Assembly (NCBI RefSeq): GCF_041346925.1
Contig: NZ_CP166840.1
Coordinates: forward strand, 124,001-188,000
Direction: 5' to 3'
DNA: 64,000 bases
Origin: Agaribacterium sp. ZY112
Lineage (GTDB): Bacteria; Pseudomonadota; Gammaproteobacteria; Pseudomonadales; Cellvibrionaceae
Shown piece by piece: positions 42,695-52,735 of the stretch; within the stretch, counting starts at the first letter, position 1; each line of letters opens with the position of its first letter. The position numbers and the translations under genes are program-made. The notes beneath the pieces were generated by a model. It was not told the origin of the DNA. It saw nothing but the letters and a program-made list of their open reading frames with translations, and did not search any database.

Positions 42695-44380
42695 TTGGTG
42701 CAGCCCTTAGATCTTTTAAGCCAGATAACACTGCCCGAACAGAGCATTAAAAAGCTAAGTTTTTGCTCCAGCTATAAAGCCCAGCGCGTAGCCGACTGGG
42801 CAAGTCTACTGCGCCCCTCGCAGGTAGAAAAAACCAGCGCACTACTCTATGCGGCCCTACCCGAAATCAATCAATTACGCTGCACAACTAGTACGCGCGT
42901 TGAAATGCTAGAATGCTTAAGACCCTACGTTCAGCATACAATCACGGGCTTAGGTAAAGCGTTCTTAAATCAAGCTATGCCACTCAGCGAAGAAGCTCAA
43001 CGCAGCGTTGTCATCGCACAGAGCCTGCAAAAGCACATGGTCGATGGCTATTGTTTAGCCGTAAAAGAGCTAAGCCAAGCACGTAAGCTCAAAGAAAAGG
43101 AACGAGAACTACTCGCCACCTGCCTCCACCGCGCGATCACCGGCTTAGGCCTGATTATCATGCGCGGCCTGCAACTCTATACGCCAGCCCCCAAAGGGAT
43201 TTGGTTAACGATGCACCGTTTATTTCGCTGCGCAGATGCCTTTGAATTACTCGACCACCGCGTTAACGACAATATTCAAAACAAAACCAAGCTCAGCAGC
43301 ATACAAAATAATTATCTGCGCAGTGTGCTACTCGCCTCAGCCCATCCGGATCAAATTACTCAAAACGATATCAGCGCGCTTTACGATGACTTTTGCGACT
43401 GGGCCAAGCAAGCACGCTTTCAACTCGACCTTAGCGACAACTCCGAGTGTTTTTTATATTTAAACCTAGAGGCAGATGCTGGGCCTCACTATAAAAGCCG
43501 GGCCAACGAAGCTGAGCAAGAACAACTGTTGTTAGAGTTAGATCTACGCAGCATCACCAATCAAATAGCCAAACAAGAACAAGACGGTGAAGAGAAACAA
43601 GAAGCAGGCGGTTTAAGTATCAGCCCCACTGTAAGCTCGGCACTGCTTAAGCATTTACTTAATTGCTGGGGCGGCGTAGTACAGCGCCGCCACGATCGAC
43701 GCCAAACGCAAATGAGTGCCGATATTTGCATAGGTTTAAGTGACTGCCTTTATTTCGCTAATAACAATCAAAGTTTTGAAGATTTTATAAACAGCAACCA
43801 CAGTGAAAGTGAGCTCGACAGCAAAGCGATGAGCTTCACCCCTGGCGATGCCTTTACAACTGAAACTAAACATTCAGAACGACCTCTATTTCGACTCAAC
43901 ATATCTAACATTAGCCAAGGTGGTTACTGTTTAGAGTGGAAAGGCGAGTCAATGTTAAAACTTCAGGCTGGAGACGTGATCGGTTTAAAAGAACTTAACA
44001 AGCGTCTATGGCAAGTTGGTGTAGTTCGATGGATTAGACAACGTCGCCATAGCAGCTTGCTAGGCATACAGATACTCAGCGAGAAGATAGAGCCCTGTGG
44101 ACTTGCTCAGACTTACGACATGGGCGGTTATTCTGATTTTATGCGGGCCTTGTTTCTTCCAGCAACACCACTTAGTAATCAACAAAGCAATACGATATTG
44201 ACAGCCAGCGCTCCGTTTCAAGCCGGCGACAGGATAAAAATGCTAGATAAAGAACACACAACACTAGCAAAATTAGATGTTTGCTTATTTTCAACAAGCA
44301 CAGTCCAACAATTTAGCTTCCAAGTTTTAGAAAAAAGCGTAAACCAAAAGCCGGCGCCAAGCAAAAAAGCCCAGTGGTAA
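42695..44380 (+). CDS. PilZ-like C-terminal protein adjacent to fimX-like gene (PA4958-like)
   Basis: 561 residues. The N-terminal 310 residues are helical with no recognised domain. From about 320 there is a PilZ-like region: 'VVQRRHDRRQTQMSADICIG' with the R-x3-R, then 'NISQGGYCLEWKG' in place of the D-x-S-x-x-G, then 'WQVGVVRWIRQRRHSSLLGI'. The Asp-to-Asn change may weaken c-di-GMP binding. Starts TTG at 42695 or GTG at 42698 with AGGA upstream. Gene order with fimX and serB resembles Pseudomonas, where a protein of unknown function precedes FimX. Likely a c-di-GMP or pilus-related partner. Confidence 0.7.
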   Translation: MVQPLDLLSQITLPEQSIKKLSFCSSYKAQRVADWASLLRPSQVEKTSALLYAALPEINQLRCTTSTRVEMLECLRPYVQHTITGLGKAFLNQAMPLSEEAQRSVVIAQSLQKHMVDGYCLAVKELSQARKLKEKERELLATCLHRAITGLGLIIMRGLQLYTPAPKGIWLTMHRLFRCADAFELLDHRVNDNIQNKTKLSSIQNNYLRSVLLASAHPDQITQNDISALYDDFCDWAKQARFQLDLSDNSECFLYLNLEADAGPHYKSRANEAEQEQLLLELDLRSITNQIAKQEQDGEEKQEAGGLSISPTVSSALLKHLLNCWGGVVQRRHDRRQTQMSADICIGLSDCLYFANNNQSFEDFINSNHSESELDSKAMSFTPGDAFTTETKHSERPLFRLNISNISQGGYCLEWKGESMLKLQAGDVIGLKELNKRLWQVGVVRWIRQRRHSSLLGIQILSEKIEPCGLAQTYDMGGYSDFMRALFLPATPLSNQQSNTILTASAPFQAGDRIKMLDKEHTTLAKLDVCLFSTSTVQQFSFQVLEKSVNQKPAPSKKAQW

Positions 44381-44437
44381 AGGCTTTAGCCTAAAACGGA
44401 AATAAGAATTAGAGCTTAACAAAAGAACCCAATAACA

Positions 44438-46534
44438 ATGCAACAACCAACCATACGTTTATTGCTTATTAACGATTCGGCGGAAGAGGCCGAGCGCTTA
44501 ATTAGTATGCTGCAAAATGCAGGGCGCTCTGTACGGGCAACTCACGCCGAAAGCTCCGAAGCCCTAGCCAAACTGCTGCAAGAAAAAGTTTGGGATCTGG
44601 TTATCGCCACACAGAACTCTGAAAATTTAAGTCCTATTGAAGCCCTTAAGATAATACGACGCCAGAATAAAGATATCCCGATGATTATGCTGACGGATAA
44701 AGAGGGCTCTCAGCCTTCAGTAGAAGGCTTAAAAATAGGGGCCAAAGATGTCGTTCAGCTCGATGAAGATCAGCACTTATTACTCGTTATCGATCGAGAG
44801 CTGAGTAACCGCAGCGATCGAGAAAAACGACGCACAGCAGAACGGCGCTTTAACACCCTAGCTCAACGCAATCAACAACTACTCGATAATAGCCGTGATG
44901 CTATCGCCTTTGTTCAAGACGGTATGTTTCTTTACGCCAACGAAAGCTTTGCTGAGTTACTAGGCTATGAAGATAGAGATGATATTGAGTGCATGCCGGT
45001 AATCGATATTGTCGCGGCTAAGCAGCATGACACTCTTAAAAGCTTCCTCAAAAACTTTATGCTTAAAGTAGATGAAGAAGAAGTTAAAGAGATGGAGCTG
45101 CACTTAATTCAGCAAGACGGCACAGAAAAACCCATTAACTTCTCTATCAACAAAGATGTCTACGATGAAGAAAGCTGTATCCAGCTGATTTATCACAGCC
45201 AGAAAGGCGGTGACAGCGAGGAACTGCAGGCCCAACTTGAAGAATATAAAAATCAAGATGCGCTAACAGGGCTATACAACAAAAACTATATGACCGAAGC
45301 GTTAAATGCCTGCATACGTAAAGCCGCAGATAAAGAATTTAACTCCGCCGTTTTGCATATTGGTATCGATAATTTTCAAGAAACGGTCTCAGCCAAACTT
45401 GGTGTTGGTGCCATCGATAAAGCCCTAGCCGCTATTGCTCAACACACCCAAAGCCTTGTTAAAAAAACGGATGTTTTATGCCGCTACGGTGATAACAGCT
45501 TTATTTTAATTGCGCCTAAAATTACAGCACAACGAGCGCAAGAACGAGCTAACGAAATTGGTCACGAGCTTAGAAACCACGTGGTCAGTGTTGAAGGTAA
45601 AACACTGCACTTTAACTTCCACATTGGTATTGCCGTTATCAACGAAACCAGCAGTAAAGCCGAACTGCCGGTCGAACACAGTATTATTGCACTTGACCAA
45701 GCTCGCATTGAAAACGACAAGGATAACGACGTTGTTGCCGTACTGTACGAAGCGCCACTGGTCACTCAAGAGAGCGATGGTGAGCCCAGTTTTGATATCC
45801 AAAAGGCACTTGAGCAAGGCCGCTTCCGCTTGTTATTCCAACCCATTTTAAGCTTGAGAGGGGCCGAGAAAGAACACTATGAAGTCTTGTTGCGCATGCT
45901 AAATGACAACGGTGAAGAAATTTCTCCTAAAGAGTTTTTAAACCATGCAAGCAGTATTGGTGCAACAACACGTATTGATCGCTGGGTTATCTTAGAAGCG
46001 ACTAAGACCCTAGCTAAGCATCGAGAGAGCGGTTCAGACACCGTACTCATTCTTCACTTAAGCAAAGAAAGTATGCTTGATGAGAGCCTTATACCGTGGT
46101 TAAGCGTGGTATTTAAAACCGCCAAACTGCCTACCGATTCCATTATCTTCCAGCTAAATGAAGTAGATATTAACGATCACCTGAATGATGCTAGCAACTT
46201 CACCAACACCCTAAAAGAAGTAGGCTGCGGCGTAAGTATTAATCACTTTGGTTGCGCCTTAAATCCATTTAAGGCTTTAGAGCAGGTATATAGCAGCTAT
46301 GTCAAAATTGATGGCTCTTTTACTGAAGACCTGCAAGATAACGACGAAGGTGTAGCAACACTCAATAACTTAGTTAGTGAACTGCACCAAAAAGACAAAA
46401 TCAGTATCGTGCCCCTTGTTGAAAGCGCGAACCTCTTGAGTAAGCTGTGGCAAAGTGGCGTGCACTATATTCAGGGCTACTACTTGCAAGCTCCTGCCGA
46501 GAATATGGACTACGATTTTGACATGGAAAGCTAA
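44438..46534 (+). CDS. FimX-like degenerate REC-PAS-GGDEF-EAL protein
   Basis: 698 residues with four domains: receiver (5-125), PAS (140-255), GGDEF (270-440), EAL (450-690). All three catalytic sites are degenerate. The receiver has 'LVIATQN' where the phospho-Asp should be; the GGDEF loop reads YGDNSF (350-355); the EAL motif reads EVLLRM (482-487). This matches FimX of Pseudomonas, which binds c-di-GMP with its EAL domain and controls type IV pilus assembly. So it should be a c-di-GMP receptor, not an enzyme. The PilZ-like gene precedes it by 57 bases. No pil genes are in the window. Confidence 0.88.
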   Translation: MQQPTIRLLLINDSAEEAERLISMLQNAGRSVRATHAESSEALAKLLQEKVWDLVIATQNSENLSPIEALKIIRRQNKDIPMIMLTDKEGSQPSVEGLKIGAKDVVQLDEDQHLLLVIDRELSNRSDREKRRTAERRFNTLAQRNQQLLDNSRDAIAFVQDGMFLYANESFAELLGYEDRDDIECMPVIDIVAAKQHDTLKSFLKNFMLKVDEEEVKEMELHLIQQDGTEKPINFSINKDVYDEESCIQLIYHSQKGGDSEELQAQLEEYKNQDALTGLYNKNYMTEALNACIRKAADKEFNSAVLHIGIDNFQETVSAKLGVGAIDKALAAIAQHTQSLVKKTDVLCRYGDNSFILIAPKITAQRAQERANEIGHELRNHVVSVEGKTLHFNFHIGIAVINETSSKAELPVEHSIIALDQARIENDKDNDVVAVLYEAPLVTQESDGEPSFDIQKALEQGRFRLLFQPILSLRGAEKEHYEVLLRMLNDNGEEISPKEFLNHASSIGATTRIDRWVILEATKTLAKHRESGSDTVLILHLSKESMLDESLIPWLSVVFKTAKLPTDSIIFQLNEVDINDHLNDASNFTNTLKEVGCGVSINHFGCALNPFKALEQVYSSYVKIDGSFTEDLQDNDEGVATLNNLVSELHQKDKISIVPLVESANLLSKLWQSGVHYIQGYYLQAPAENMDYDFDMES

Positions 46535-46565
46535 GTCTACAGGCCAGTCTTTCTTTGTGCTTCAA

Positions 46566-46589
46566 GCCGCTTGACCTCCGTCAAGCGGC
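46566..46589. other. perfect 10-bp hairpin between fimX-like gene and ackA
   Basis: GCCGCTTGAC pairs with GTCAAGCGGC around CTCC. Too symmetric to be chance. No T-run on either side, so it is either a rho-assisted end of the fimX-like transcript or a leader element of ackA. Confidence 0.5.
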
Positions 46590-46651
46590 GGTAACAGATA
46601 AGCTCTAAACTTGTAGCTAACCCCCAGCCAACCAGAGATGAAGGTAAGACC

Positions 46652-47848
46652 TTGGCCGATTCAATTGTGCTCGTATTAAACTCGGGTAGTTCCTCACTAA
46701 AATTTTCCCTTTTCGACTTAGGCAAGCAACAAGAGCTTATGAATGGTTTGGCCGATAGACTCGGTCAGAACGATGATGAAGCCGCACTTAGCTGGAAGTT
46801 CGAAGGTGTTAAAGATAAACAAACCATAGCGGGCGCTGATCAAGCAAAAGCCCTAGAGACCTTGCTTCAATTGCTAGAAAACAAAGGCTTTGCAAGCAGG
46901 TTAAGCGCCGTAGGTCATCGAGTTGTTCACGGTGGTGAGTACTTCTACGACTCCGTACTGGTTGACGATCTTGTACTCGATAAAATTAAGCGCTGTAACG
47001 ATCTAGCACCACTACATAACCCAGCTAATGTATTGGGCATTGAGCAAATGCAAAAGCTCTTCCCGGGCTTGCCTCAAATTGCAGTATTTGACACAGCCTT
47101 CCATCAGACGATGCCCAAAGAAGCTTACCTCTATGCCCTGCCGTATGAACTGTACAGAGAGCACGGCGTACGTCGCTACGGTTTCCACGGTACCAGCCAC
47201 AAATACGTTGCCCAGCAGGCCGTTAAACAGCTGGGCTTAAACCCTAGCCAACACGGCATTGTTACCGCGCACCTAGGCAACGGTTGTTCAGCGACCTCCG
47301 TCTTAAATGGACACAGTATTGATACCACCATGGGCATGACCCCGCTTGAGGGGCTCGTGATGGGCACCCGCAGTGGCGACCTCGACCCTAGCCTGCATCA
47401 ATTCTTGGCCCAACGTTTAAACATTGGCATTGATGAAATCACTGACATGCTCAATAAAAAGAGCGGTTTATTAGGCGTATCTGAACTCAGCAATGATATG
47501 CGTAGCCTCTGTGACGCTGCCGAAGAAGGTAATGAGCAAGCCGAACTAGCCGTGCAATTATTCTGCTACCGCTTAGCCAAAAGCATCTGCGCTCTGGCCA
47601 TGCCTCTTGGCAAACTAGACGCACTGGTTTTCACCGGTGGCATTGGCGAAAATGCAGTGCGCGTACGCGAACTCACCTTGAACAATTTAAAAATCTTAGG
47701 TTTTGAACTCGATACCGAGCAAAACGGCAAACATGGCAGCGATAACAACGGTGTCATTACCAGCGACTCAAGCACTTGCGCAGTGGTTATTGCCACCGCC
47801 GAAGAGTGGGCAATCGCACAAGACACTGCACGTTTGATAGGGGAGTAG
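46652..47848 (+). CDS. ackA: acetate kinase AckA
   Basis: Interconverts acetyl phosphate plus ADP and acetate plus ATP. 398 residues; signatures 'VLVLNSGSSSLKFSLF' at the start, 'AVGHRVVHGGEYF', 'AVFDTAFHQTMP', 'YGFHGTSHKYVA', 'HLGNGCSAT' and 'LVFTGGIGENAVRVRE'. Starts with TTG at 46652 with AAGGTAAGA upstream. pta begins 7 bases after its stop, so they form an operon. Confidence 0.96.
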   Translation: MADSIVLVLNSGSSSLKFSLFDLGKQQELMNGLADRLGQNDDEAALSWKFEGVKDKQTIAGADQAKALETLLQLLENKGFASRLSAVGHRVVHGGEYFYDSVLVDDLVLDKIKRCNDLAPLHNPANVLGIEQMQKLFPGLPQIAVFDTAFHQTMPKEAYLYALPYELYREHGVRRYGFHGTSHKYVAQQAVKQLGLNPSQHGIVTAHLGNGCSATSVLNGHSIDTTMGMTPLEGLVMGTRSGDLDPSLHQFLAQRLNIGIDEITDMLNKKSGLLGVSELSNDMRSLCDAAEEGNEQAELAVQLFCYRLAKSICALAMPLGKLDALVFTGGIGENAVRVRELTLNNLKILGFELDTEQNGKHGSDNNGVITSDSSTCAVVIATAEEWAIAQDTARLIGE

Positions 47849-47855
47849 TACAACC

Positions 47856-50003
47856 GTGATTAAAAGTTTCTTTCTGGCTCCGGCCGGTAGCAATGTAGGC
47901 CTTACCTCTGCCACCCTAGGGCTAGTACGCGCCTTAGATCAGGTCGGCTTAAAGGTGGGGTTTTGTAAACCCATCGCCCAACACGCTGACAACCCCGATG
48001 TTCTTGACCCCTCCTTGCTGTTTTTAAATGAAACACAGCAAATGGATATTCCGACTCCCATTCTACTGAGCGAAGCGCAACAGCGTATGGCCGGTAACGA
48101 AATGGAAGACTTGATGGAAGACGTCGTCCAGCTCTGCCAAAACACCGCAAAAGACGTCGATGTATTAGTTGTTGAAGGCTTAGTACCACAAGATAACGCT
48201 CCGTTTATTGCTCGTATAAATGCCACCTTGGCTCGCACCTTAGACAGTCATGTCATTTTAGTTGCCGCACAGAACCACCAAAGCTTTGCTGACTTAAATC
48301 GCCATATCGATATGACCGCCAACTATTACGGCGGAACTGACGAACAAAAAGTACTTGGCTGCGTATTAAACAAGGTTGGTGCGCCTGAAGAGTACGCCTC
48401 TCCCATTCAGGTTGTCGACGATGTTGAAGTGCCACAAACCGTGGAAAGCATTGCCAAAAACTTAGTGATTTTTGATAAACCCACCTTTCGCTGCATTGGC
48501 GAAGTGCCTTGGTATCCATCGGCTATGGCGCCGCGTGTATCCGATATCGCCGCCCACTTAGGTGCAGAAAGCTTAAATCCCAAAGCGCGCATGGAGCGCC
48601 GAGTGAAATCGGTCAGCATCTTGGCCAGAACCATTGCCAATAGCTTGAACTCACTTAAAGCTAACACCTTGGTGATTGTTCCTGGCGATCGTCATGATTT
48701 GCTGATAGCTGCCGGCATGGCCGTTGTTAACGGCGTACCTCTAGCAGGCTTGTTATTAACAGGTAATTTGCGCCCGTCGGATGAGATTTTACAGCTGTGC
48801 CACGCCGCCTTTGAAGCGCGACTGCCTGTCTTATTAACAAACTACAACACCATTCATACGGCGCGTAAACTCGACCAAATGAGCATCAACGTACCACGTG
48901 ATGACATTCCGCGTATTAACCGAGTGATGGACTATGTCGCTGAACGCATTGACGCAAGCTGGCTAGCTGAGCGTGTGCGCACCAATACCCATGTGCGTTT
49001 AAGCCCTGCGGCTTTCCGTCACAATTTAGTTGAACGCGCCCGCGAAGAAAACTGTCGTATTGTGCTACCAGAGGGCGAAGAGCCTCGTACCATTCGCGCA
49101 GCGACTACCTGTCACCGCAAGAAAATTGCGCGCTGTGTCTTGCTTGGCAACCCAGATCAAATTCGTCACATAGCTGAAATGCATAGCATCGAGCTACCTG
49201 ACGACATCGAGCTAAAAGACCCTAAAGCTATTCGCGAAGATTACGTTGATGCACTTGTTGAAGCGCGTAAACACAAAGGTCTTACTCCTCCGATGGCGCT
49301 TTCTATATTAGAAGACCCCATCATGATCGGCACGGTGATGCTAAAAATCGGGGAGGTTGATGGCCTAGTCAGCGGTGCTGTGAACACCACGGCAAACACC
49401 ATTCGCCCTGCACTACAGTTAATTAAAACCAGTCCAGATGCCAAGATCGCCTCATCGGTCTTCTTTATGTGCCTACCTGATCAAGTGGTTGTCTACGGTG
49501 ACTGCGCAGTTAACCCAGATCCAAGTGCAGAAGAACTTGCCGATATCGCCATTCAAAGTGGTGACTCGGCAGCCGCCTTTGGCATTGAGCCTAAGATCGC
49601 GATGATCAGCTACAGCACCGGCGCCAGTGGCATAGGAACCGACGTGGAAAAAGTGCGCGAAGCAACCAAAATTGCGAAAGCCAAACGCCCTGACCTACTG
49701 ATCGACGGACCTCTGCAATACGATGCCGCAACCGTTGCCAGTGTAGCTAAAAGCAAAGCGCCTGAAAGCTTAGTTGCCGGTCAAGCAACCGTGTTTATCT
49801 TCCCTGACTTAAATACGGGTAATACCACCTACAAAGCTGTACAGCGTTCAGCCCAAGTTGGCAGTATTGGCCCAATGCTGCAGGGTTTAAATAAACCGGT
49901 GAACGACCTTAGCCGCGGCGCATTGGTAGATGACATTGTCTATACCATCGCATTAACCGCAGTACAGGCCGGTCAGCGCCGCAAGGCAGAAGCTGAAGCC
50001 TAA
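47856..50003 (+). CDS. pta: phosphate acetyltransferase Pta
   Basis: Converts acetyl-CoA and phosphate to acetyl phosphate. 715 residues, the long form with an N-terminal P-loop-like domain (1-210, 'FFLAPAGSNVGLTSATLGLV'), a central DRTGG domain ('LVIVPGDRHDLLIAAGMAVV') and the C-terminal catalytic domain (from about 385: 'IVLPEGEEPRTIRAA', 'GDCAVNPDPSAEELADIA', 'ISYSTGASGIG'). GTG start. With ackA it forms the acetate pathway; acs at 59771 covers the reverse, high-affinity route. Confidence 0.96.
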   Translation: MIKSFFLAPAGSNVGLTSATLGLVRALDQVGLKVGFCKPIAQHADNPDVLDPSLLFLNETQQMDIPTPILLSEAQQRMAGNEMEDLMEDVVQLCQNTAKDVDVLVVEGLVPQDNAPFIARINATLARTLDSHVILVAAQNHQSFADLNRHIDMTANYYGGTDEQKVLGCVLNKVGAPEEYASPIQVVDDVEVPQTVESIAKNLVIFDKPTFRCIGEVPWYPSAMAPRVSDIAAHLGAESLNPKARMERRVKSVSILARTIANSLNSLKANTLVIVPGDRHDLLIAAGMAVVNGVPLAGLLLTGNLRPSDEILQLCHAAFEARLPVLLTNYNTIHTARKLDQMSINVPRDDIPRINRVMDYVAERIDASWLAERVRTNTHVRLSPAAFRHNLVERAREENCRIVLPEGEEPRTIRAATTCHRKKIARCVLLGNPDQIRHIAEMHSIELPDDIELKDPKAIREDYVDALVEARKHKGLTPPMALSILEDPIMIGTVMLKIGEVDGLVSGAVNTTANTIRPALQLIKTSPDAKIASSVFFMCLPDQVVVYGDCAVNPDPSAEELADIAIQSGDSAAAFGIEPKIAMISYSTGASGIGTDVEKVREATKIAKAKRPDLLIDGPLQYDAATVASVAKSKAPESLVAGQATVFIFPDLNTGNTTYKAVQRSAQVGSIGPMLQGLNKPVNDLSRGALVDDIVYTIALTAVQAGQRRKAEAEA

Positions 50004-50025
50004 TCAGGCTTAGTGTTAGTGCCAC

Positions 50026-50063
50026 AAAAAAGCCCCGAGCCATTACTGACTCGGGGCTTTTTT
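50026..50063. terminator. bidirectional terminator between pta and serB
   Basis: AGCCCCGAG pairs with CTCGGGGCT over a 10-base loop, with A-run before and T-run after, so it can serve both convergent genes. Confidence 0.9.
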
Positions 50064-50103
50064 ATAAATATAAAACAAGTAACTACTGAAGCTTTATACG
50101 ACT

Positions 50104-51318
50104 CTATTTTGAGTGGCTTATCTCTCTATCGCGAAAACCCATTAAATATAAAATCGCATCCAAACCTAAATTCGATATTGCATTTTTAGCCTCGGCCCTC
50201 ACCAATGGTTTCGCACGGAAAGCAATGCCTAAACCCGCAATACTCAACATTGGCAAATCGTTAGCGCCGTCTCCAACTGCGACCACCTGCTTTAAACTAA
50301 TTTGCTCTTTATCAGCGAGTTCGCGCAATAAATCCGCTTTGCGCTGCCCATCGACAATTTGCGTATTCACCTCACCGGTAACTTTACCGTCGACAATATC
50401 GAGATCGTTTGCATAGACATAATCAATGCCGAGTTTGTTTTGCAGATAACGGCCAAAATAATTAAACCCACCAGACAAAATAGCCGTTTTATAACCAAGC
50501 TTACTTAAAGTACTAATTAAACGCTCAGCGCCCTCGGTAACAGGTAAACGCTCGGCAATGCCTTCAAGCACGCTTTCATCCAAGCCTTTTAACAAAGCTA
50601 CTCGCTCGCGGAAGCTCTGCTGAAAATCCAGTTCACCGCGCATTGCAGCTTCAGTAATGGCAATCACCTGATCGCCAACACCGGCCGCTTTTGCCAGCTC
50701 ATCAATCACTTCTGTTTCAATTAAAGTGCTGTCCATATCAAAACACACTAAACGACGTGTGCGACGGAACATATTGTCTTCTTGGAAAGCAATATCAACA
50801 TCAAGGCGACTAGCCAGCTCGGCAAACTGAGCACGTAACTCCGCTTGATCTTCAACATGACCGCGAGCGGTAAACTCCACACAGGCGCTGCCGCTATGAG
50901 CATCAATAGGGACTCGCCCACTTAAACGGCTGATGTTGTCGATATTTAGGTTGTGCTCGGCAATGATACGAGTCAGCTCTCCAATTTGTTCAGCGCTGAT
51001 CTGCCTTGCTAACAAAGTGATGATATGGCGGCGCTTCCCCTGTAACCCCGTCCACTCTTCATAAGAATCTTCGTCTACAGGCTGAAAACGCACTTGCATA
51101 TCAAGCTCATGCGCACAAAAGAGCACCTTCTTAACCACATCACCACTGTGATCGGCATCGGGTAACTCGACCAACATGCCCAGATTTAAGTTTTCATGTA
51201 TGACTGCTTGGCCAATATCCAAGATGACGGCATTAGCCTCGGCCAATAAAGAGGTAATTTGGGAGGTCAAAGCTGGCTTATCTCGACCAGACAAAGATAT
51301 TAATAACAGTTCGCGCAC
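50104..51318 (-). CDS. serB: phosphoserine phosphatase SerB with N-terminal ACT domains
   Basis: Last step of serine synthesis. The HAD domain has 'LVCFDMDSTLIETEVIDELA' (DxDST), 'AILSGGFNYFG' and 'VVAVGDGANDLPMLSIAGLG'. The N-terminal half holds two ACT-like regions ('LISLSGRDKPALTSQITSLL' and 'HIITLLARQISAEQIGELTR'), typical of Pseudomonas and mycobacterial SerB. 404 residues. Divergent from the AhpA/YtjB-like gene, the arrangement known in enterobacteria and Pseudomonas. Confidence 0.95.
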   Translation of the reverse strand: MRELLLISLSGRDKPALTSQITSLLAEANAVILDIGQAVIHENLNLGMLVELPDADHSGDVVKKVLFCAHELDMQVRFQPVDEDSYEEWTGLQGKRRHIITLLARQISAEQIGELTRIIAEHNLNIDNISRLSGRVPIDAHSGSACVEFTARGHVEDQAELRAQFAELASRLDVDIAFQEDNMFRRTRRLVCFDMDSTLIETEVIDELAKAAGVGDQVIAITEAAMRGELDFQQSFRERVALLKGLDESVLEGIAERLPVTEGAERLISTLSKLGYKTAILSGGFNYFGRYLQNKLGIDYVYANDLDIVDGKVTGEVNTQIVDGQRKADLLRELADKEQISLKQVVAVGDGANDLPMLSIAGLGIAFRAKPLVRAEAKNAISNLGLDAILYLMGFRDREISHSK

Positions 51319-51459
51319 AGTGGTGACTTCTAATTAGTAAGCAAGTAGGCCATTATAGCGGATATCGCGCCAGCGCAGTGAAGCGCAGAGCAAGGTTCTT
51401 AAATAACGATTCAAGCATGGCAAATCTCTACCACCAAGCTAGCATAGAACGGATACATC

Positions 51460-52614
51460 TTGATTAAACTTCAAAGCCCTTTTTCTCGCCCCAGCATACT
51501 TGCCTTAGGCCTAGGTTTTGGCTTGATCGCAGGCCTCTTGTCTATAAACCTACAGTGGCAACAGAGCGAACTTGATCAAAGTAAGATTTACGGTCAAGCC
51601 TTAGCTAATGCAACAGCACGCGAAGCCATTGCTCCAGCCTTTGCCAATGATTTAGTGAGCCTCGGAGCGATTGTACAGGCTATGGCGACACAACCTAGGG
51701 TCCTTCGTGTTGCCGTACACAGCGCAGAAAACCAAATTTTAGTGCAGGCAGGACCAGCCTCTTATGACCTCCCTGAAGGTCATTTGCGCTTTGAGCAAGC
51801 TATTACCCTGCAAGACAGCATCGCCGGAGCCGTAGAGCTTTATGTACTGCCAAACCAACCCAGCAGTGCGCTTTCAACTCTGCTAGGTTTATTCGCAAGC
51901 TTTTGCCTTATTTATGCCGCTAATAATATTTATCGCTCACGCAATTTCGTATGGGTCCCCAAACCCGTCATGGTCAGCCCTCCACCAACAGACACGATTA
52001 GTAAAGATATAGACAGCCAAAAAGCGTCACAAGCAGTAGAGCAAAATGAAGATGACGAAATATTTGAGCAAACAAACGTGTCTCATATCATTGAGCAAAA
52101 CCAAAGTGCCTTTGTGGCATTGCGCATTAAGAATGTCGCGGTATTGCAAAATCAGTTAAACGGCAGTGTATTTCGCTCAACTTTTAAGTTATTAGAAAAG
52201 CGTTTAAACACAATAGGCGCTCTTTATGGCGCTTGTAACTGGCGCTGGCACAGCGACCGTTACCTAATTGAAGTAAAAGCCAATGAACAAGAACAGGCTT
52301 TGTTTAATGCGGCATGCTGCGCAAAGCTACTACTCGATTTATGCGGCATACTCGACCGTGTCCCGCTCGACTTAAGTGCACAAATTAGCCTTGATGACCA
52401 CAAGCTCGAAAGTGCAACCATGCCCTTTGTTGGTCTAGCCGTAGATGAATCAACCCTTAGCCACCAAGACCTAAACGGCCGAGTCGCACTCTTACAATAC
52501 GGTGATGAGAGCGCTCAATGCCAACTTATCGCGGAATTTCTACCGCCCTACGCTCAACTCTTGCAAAAACAAATGCACAGTTTAAAACAACAACCAAGCG
52601 CTCAACGCGCTTAA
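51460..52614 (+). CDS. AhpA/YtjB (Smp)-like membrane protein
   Basis: 384 residues. Two membrane helices, about 13-30 (ILALGLGFGLIAGLLSINL) and 130-150 (LSTLLGLFASFCLIYAANNI), enclose a periplasmic domain of about 100 residues. A cytoplasmic C-terminal domain (from about 205: 'NQSAFVALRIKNVAVLQNQL') looks like a weak GGDEF/cyclase-type fold without catalytic motif. Position divergent from serB is as for E. coli ytjB (smp). TTG start at 51460. Function of this family is not established. Confidence 0.65.
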   Translation: MIKLQSPFSRPSILALGLGFGLIAGLLSINLQWQQSELDQSKIYGQALANATAREAIAPAFANDLVSLGAIVQAMATQPRVLRVAVHSAENQILVQAGPASYDLPEGHLRFEQAITLQDSIAGAVELYVLPNQPSSALSTLLGLFASFCLIYAANNIYRSRNFVWVPKPVMVSPPPTDTISKDIDSQKASQAVEQNEDDEIFEQTNVSHIIEQNQSAFVALRIKNVAVLQNQLNGSVFRSTFKLLEKRLNTIGALYGACNWRWHSDRYLIEVKANEQEQALFNAACCAKLLLDLCGILDRVPLDLSAQISLDDHKLESATMPFVGLAVDESTLSHQDLNGRVALLQYGDESAQCQLIAEFLPPYAQLLQKQMHSLKQQPSAQRA

Positions 52615-52735
52615 TAAAATTAGCTGTCATATAAGCATCACCACAAGGTCATCTAAGTGTCATCTTAACGAGCTAGCCTGCAGCTAAAATGGCAGCACTA
52701 CCGCTGCCCAGCGATTGCATTGTAGCAGGTACGCC

